Assembly: GCA_009760855.2 (NCBI GenBank)
Contig: WPIO01000115.1
Location: 416,501-480,500 of the forward strand
Source: Cristatella mucedo
Lineage: Eukaryota; Bryozoa; Phylactolaemata; Cristatellidae
DNA: 64,000 bases
Direction of reading: 5' to 3'
Shown here one piece after another: positions 60,010 to 64,000 of the stretch. The translations under genes were made by a program, and so were the position numbers. The notes below the pieces were generated by a model. It was not told where the DNA came from. It saw nothing but the letters and a program-made list of their open reading frames with translations, and did no database searches. The stretch's first letter is position 1; each line of letters begins with the position of its first letter.

Positions 60010-60830
60010 AAAGGTGATAGCATGGGCGTCATAACATGCTCCGGCTGCTAAAACGCACTGGGTCGAAGGAAAGCACCACTTCGAGCTCTCTCTAAGACCT
60101 CAGGAGAGGCTGCAAGCAAGGCTGTTATTGTTGGTACGGTTCGTAGGAGACTGTCACTGCACTTACTGAAGAGTCAGTAAACGCATGCCATTAGCAAACG
60201 ATAGACAACGAAAATGCTGTCTGCAGTGGGCCCGCAAACACACCCACTTTACAGCTGCCGACTGGAACCGTGTTCTGTGGACCGGTGTAAGTAAGTGTAT
60301 GGTCTATGGAGATGGCAAGCAGAAGACTTTCGTCCGTCAAAGAAAATGTGAGAAGTTCCACTTGGACTGGTTGCAGTCTACGCTCAAGTAGGGGGGGTGG
60401 AAGTCTGCTTGTTTGGTCTTGTTTTTTTACTTCCAATATAGGAACTGTACACCAAATTGGAGGGATTATGGACAGGAACGTGCTCGCGGACATCGTCAAG
60501 ATTGTTTTCATGCCCTGTGCCAGAGCTCTTGTGGAGAAGGACAACGTTTGGCTATTGGATAATGATCCCAAGCATACTACAAGGGCGACGAAGCAATCCT
60601 TTGCCGATTCAGGTGCCCCAGTCCTTAGTTGGCTAAGCCAATCTCCCGATGTCAACCCTATTGAGCATCTGTGGGACAGGTTGGGGTGCTCACTTAGAGC
60701 TGACAACCACATCTCGTCTTTCCCCGAGCAGCTTTTCGGTCGGCCTAAGCAGCTGTGGGGCAGTGTTACTCCTAAAGATTGCCGAAAGCTGATTTACTCA
60801 ATGCCCTAGCAAATACAGGAAGTCATAAAG
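60010..60830 (+). pseudogene. Tc1-like transposase relic (DD34E)
   Basis: Two overlapping frames. First LQWARKHTHFTAADWNRVLW (60185-60391), where the motif normally SDE reads TGV, so the first Asp is lost. Then (60306-60809) TVHQIGGIMDRNVL, LLDNDPKHTTRATKQSF and SPDVNPIEHLWD, with 34 residues between Asp and Glu. No terminal inverted repeats were recognised. Confidence 0.85.
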
Positions 60831-62232
60831 AACAGGTTTGGCCAGACCTCCTGTTGATGTGAGCATCTATTAGTGCATGTATAACCTTAGTTCTGATAAT
60901 AGAAAATATTAAAACAGGTCTTGCGCCTGTTTTCAGTTCTATTATACTAAGAGCGAGTCAATCAACTGACGGGATAGCTCCTTGGTGGTGGTACCTATTC
61001 ACCATCATAAACACTTGCGTTTGAGTTGGTGTGTGTGTGTAATATATATTAATAAAGATATATATCTTTACTAATTAAATATATAGTACGTAAGTAAGCT
61101 GGCTTGCGTGTTATTACTATACGGCTTCTTGGCTATGACGCATGGTCAACTGAAGTTCTCCTATTCCTGAAAAAAGGATCCTTTTAGTGGTAAGAGATCC
61201 TCTGGGATAATTATGAATCCTGCTGATGATTCCATCTATGCTAGATGTCTTAAGTAGAATACTTGGCCACTCTTTATCGATTGTCATGCGATCAAGTTAT
61301 TCTTTATCGATTGTCATGCGATGTCACGCTATTCTTTTCCTGTGCTCTTTTGCTCCTCAGGCTAGCAAGCCGGCTTATAGCACTTGCATCCCTAACATGC
61401 ATACCATTTATTTGACATTCGTGTGCTGTCTGTCGTTATCTTGTCCTTCGTGCAAACTTTGCTGGCTGTGCATGAAGATGGCCTCTTTGGTCCCACATCC
61501 TCTCTTATCCATCGGCAGCATGCGCCGTGCTTTGTCGTCATTGTAGTATGGGCTGCACAAGGACGATCTTCCTGTTTCCAAATAGAAGTGCGCAGCAACT
61601 CTATCGTGGACTGCATCTAGGGATCGCTCGGCTTAGCCTAATCAGGCAACCGTACAGGCACGATCACCCGTGCCATGCCTGACATCAGTCAGGGCTTGCG
61701 TGCAAAGAGCGGCTTGTGTGTTTCTTTGGACTGTTGAGTCGCCATTAGTGAGGGCTGCCCTATTGAATGTCTCGTGTATGCTGGAGATGGACACAAGCGC
61801 CTTGAGTTAATGTGGTTGTCTCCTTTATACTCGGTTGCCATCTAGACTGTATAGTGCACTGGTTGGTCCTCTTCTTAGCAGCAGATTGATGTGGCAGCAA
61901 TCCTGATGCTTGGTGATAGAGGTTAGTGATTATCGTGTTGCTGCTGATGGAGCATGTGATGAGCTTGCAGCATCGTTATAAATGCTGTACATCACATAAT
62001 GTGTTTCACTGTCGTCATAGTCTCTTATTAATCTTTAGAACGACCTACAGGCCCCGCTTAACCGAATATTTGGGTTAATGTATGGCTCAGTAGCAGTGCC
62101 GTGGTTTCTTGTCACGAAATAGTTGTACGTGATAGTCTTACATATCTGCAGTTATTAACTATGGTGGCTCACTACAAAGTGCTTGGGTAGGTGGAACGAT
62201 CAAGTAATCATAGGATGTTAGTCTTAGTTGAC
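60831..62232. other. nothing recognised
   Basis: Hairpin aaaacagg/cctgtttt at 60911-60933 and a short direct repeat at 61268-61325. No convincing NAA10 C-terminal exon found. Confidence 0.45.
61268..61325. repeat. short direct repeat
   Basis: tctttatcgattgtcatgcg occurs twice within 60 bp. Confidence 0.93.
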
Positions 62233-62365
62233 TGGGCCGTGATAGCAGAGGTAGGTGCTCGTTCTTCACCAGGTCGTGGGTTTGAATCCTGCAGTGGGCA
62301 ATCCTGTATTGCCAGCTTCAAGCTGTAGTGATAGCCGTCACGGCTCGTCTGCCGAAAAATATTAA
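62233..62365 (+). mobile_element. SINE S1
   Basis: Head gggccgtgatagcagagg (box A-like), box B GGTTTGAATCC at 62279, body gtgggcaatcctgtattgcc, tail agccgtcacggct. Confidence 0.82.
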
Positions 62366-62383
62366 AACTCTTTTAATATTTTT
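62355..62383. repeat. AT-rich perfect hairpin
   Basis: 13-bp arms aaaaatattaaaa and ttttaatattttt around ctc, directly at the truncated 3' end of an S1 SINE. Confidence 0.9.
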
Positions 62384-62581
62384 ACAGCTCAAACAGAAGC
62401 ATTAACCAAAGGTTAATGATATGTACAGTATCATGTTTAGTCAAGCATTCAAAATCAAAATCATGCTTACACCTGCATGCAGAGGCACGCTAGAAAACTC
62501 GAGGCAATAAGTTATAAGAATCTGGGTTAGTAACATGCACTAAATCATGCAAAAGTAAGCACATAAGAACAAGAAATCGTT

Positions 62582-62735
62582 GAGCTGGTTTGGCCCAGTG
62601 GTTAAGGACCTCGACCAAGGTCAAGATGAATCTATTTGACGACTGAGGTCGTGGGCTAGGGCCCTGTGGCATAAGTATGTGAAGCGCCTGAGTAGAGATT
62701 TCTCTTGGAGCGCTGTACAAATAGATTTTAATTTT
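62582..62735 (+). mobile_element. SINE S2 (tRNA-derived), full length
   Basis: Pol III box A TGGCCCAGTGGTTAAGG (within 62591-62608) and box B-like GGTCGTGGGCTAGGGCCC near 62647. The 3' hairpin GAAGCGCCTGAGTAGAGAT ... GAGCGCTGT matches the LINE-A tail. Confidence 0.85.
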
Positions 62736-62906
62736 AAATCAAATTTAGTGGGACACGGGAGATTTAAGTTGAATAGATGTTCGTCTTTAGCTTACTTAAC
62801 TTATGCGAAGTCATCGCCGATGGTGACTGATTCTGGAAGTTGAGTTCCAGACTTTCGGTGTCTGCTCGATTACCAATGGGTATCAATTTAGTTATGAATA
62901 AATGAA

Positions 62907-62993
62907 TACTAGCTGATTTAACAGCCTCTTTTTATTTAGCGACAGAAGAGCCTTGACGGCTATCACCACCGCGGCGGCACACTTGTAGAGCTA
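62907..62993 (-). mobile_element. SINE S1 3' fragment
   Basis: Tail only: ctagctgatttaacagcctc and gacagaagagccttgacggc. Confidence 0.7.
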
Positions 62994-63030
62994 GTGCACG
63001 GGTTAGCATCCTTAAATGTCGCCTAAAATA

Positions 63031-63204
63031 ATAAATCCTAGCTGATTCAACAGCCTCTTTTTGTATAGCGACAGAAGAGCCTTTACGGCTATCACCACCG
63101 CTTGCACTGGCGATAAAGGATCGCCCACCACAGGAATCGAACCCACGACCTCGGGACTGAGGTCATGAAAGCAACCGCCTTATCTAGTGTGCCATCACGG
63201 CTCG
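63031..63204 (-). mobile_element. SINE S1 (tRNA-derived), full length
   Basis: On the minus strand: head gagccgtgatggcacact, perfect box B GGTTCGATTCC near 63131-63145, a body word gtgggcgatcctttatcgcc, and tail hairpin agccgtaaaggct followed by gctatacaaaaagag. Confidence 0.88.
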
Positions 63205-63206
63205 TA

Positions 63207-64000
63207 GTCGTGTCTTAATTGCAGGCAGTAGTGATTTCCAGGCTTTGGGAGCATACTAACTGAATACAACAGCTAAAGACGTCAAGTATCATAGTGTCCC
63301 AGCTAAACGATCTGAGGCTGAGCAGCAGATGATAAAATGGAAAGCTTGAGAAGTGTTTTGATAGGTAAGTCGGACATAACGAATGAAGCTTCCTAAACGT
63401 TAAGTTTAACAGGATCGTGAGTTCAATGCTGCAGCTCTAACGTTCACAAACGAAAAGCCTTGCTGCAACGAGTTGCACCATCTGAAAGTGACACTGCTGC
63501 ACAGCTTGACTACGTCAAAGGAACCGAGCTATAGATGGGATGCCCTTTTGGGGAATAATGAAACATTTATATAGCGCTCCAAAAGAACTAAATCGCTCTT
63601 GTCACACTGCATATGCTGGAAAGAAAACACGCCAATCGTTATGTAATATTAGCATCCATAAGTGCACGAACGACCATTCATAATGTATCTCCGTTAGTAA
63701 CTCCATAAAGACCATGTGGGCGTTACGCAGGAGAGTTTTGTATAGCGCACTCACAGCCTAAGCGGCTTTCGGTACGCATTCGGTAGCCAACAGACTTCGT
63801 CTCATTCATACGGGCCAAGCATATGCTGGGAGGAGTGGATGGGTGCTTGGCTGTAAAATTTGTCGTGTTAGATGTGACGTTGTGGGATTGAGTTCGGGCT
63901 TTGAGTACGGGAACTAAAGGTCCCCCCCAGCGCAGGATTTGAGATTGATGAGAGACATAGCTATTCGACTAATGTGATGACTGGGCTTGGTAGCTTCGTG
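63207..64000 (-). mobile_element. old LINE-A and LINE-B 3' pieces
   Basis: LINE-A C-terminal/UTR blocks (ccaggctttgggagcatac near 63240; tail near 63565-63620; another block from 63830) with a LINE-B 3' end (63728-63800, tatagcgcactcacagccta) between them. Confidence 0.6.

Noticed and set aside
63120-63204. Genuine tRNA gene
   Set aside because: The box B is perfect but the acceptor stem does not pair and the sequence continues into a shared 3' tail present in many copies, so it is a SINE.

Overview
The window is nuclear DNA from an intron-rich animal. Two spliced protein genes of animal type are present: an FGD-type Rho guanine nucleotide exchange factor and the N-terminal acetyltransferase NAA10. 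They sit among many CR1/L2-like LINE fragments, tRNA-derived SINEs, Tc1/mariner and hAT elements, an LTR retrotransposon and very long simple repeats. The mixture looks like an invertebrate, perhaps aquatic, but the sequence alone does not fix the phylum. All exon calls are my own, made by joining AG/GT splice sites in compatible phase.

Region 1 (1-25,620, + strand) holds the 3' part of an FGD-like gene. Fifteen exons in compatible phase encode about 505 residues in the order RhoGEF (DH), PH1, FYVE, PH2, then a stop at 25,618-25,620. The 5' exons lie upstream of the window. Its introns are filled with LINE fragments (two families, here called LINE-A and LINE-B), (CT)n/(GA)n, (CA)n and (GTAT)n arrays, and copies of two SINE families (here S1 and S2).

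Region 2 (25,620-50,830) is a transposon-rich intergenic tract. It has an inverted pair of LINE-B copies, a LINE-B endonuclease domain interrupted by a 5'-truncated LINE-A, and a complete Ty3/gypsy-like LTR retrotransposon (34,410-38,751, minus strand) with near-identical LTRs and a 5-bp target duplication but decayed coding. It also has a probable 1.2-kb solo LTR inside a LINE-A copy and a 163-bp hAT MITE whose ends resemble SPIN (Space Invaders) elements. The stretch 38,870-43,770 is poor in recognisable repeats and contains several unassigned short ORFs.

Region 3 (50,837-59,350, + strand) holds the first six exons of NAA10 (158 residues, from the start codon through the GNAT fold). The last exon(s) were not found. 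Intron 1 is about 5.4 kb and contains a Tc1 remnant and LINE/SINE copies. The remainder to 64,000 has another Tc1 transposase relic, S1 and S2 SINEs and old LINE pieces.

The two host genes have unrelated jobs: Rho-family GTPase activation at membranes, and co-translational N-terminal acetylation. The most interesting structural signal is that each SINE family appears to share a 3' hairpin tail with one of the two LINE families, as expected if each SINE is mobilised by its own partner LINE.
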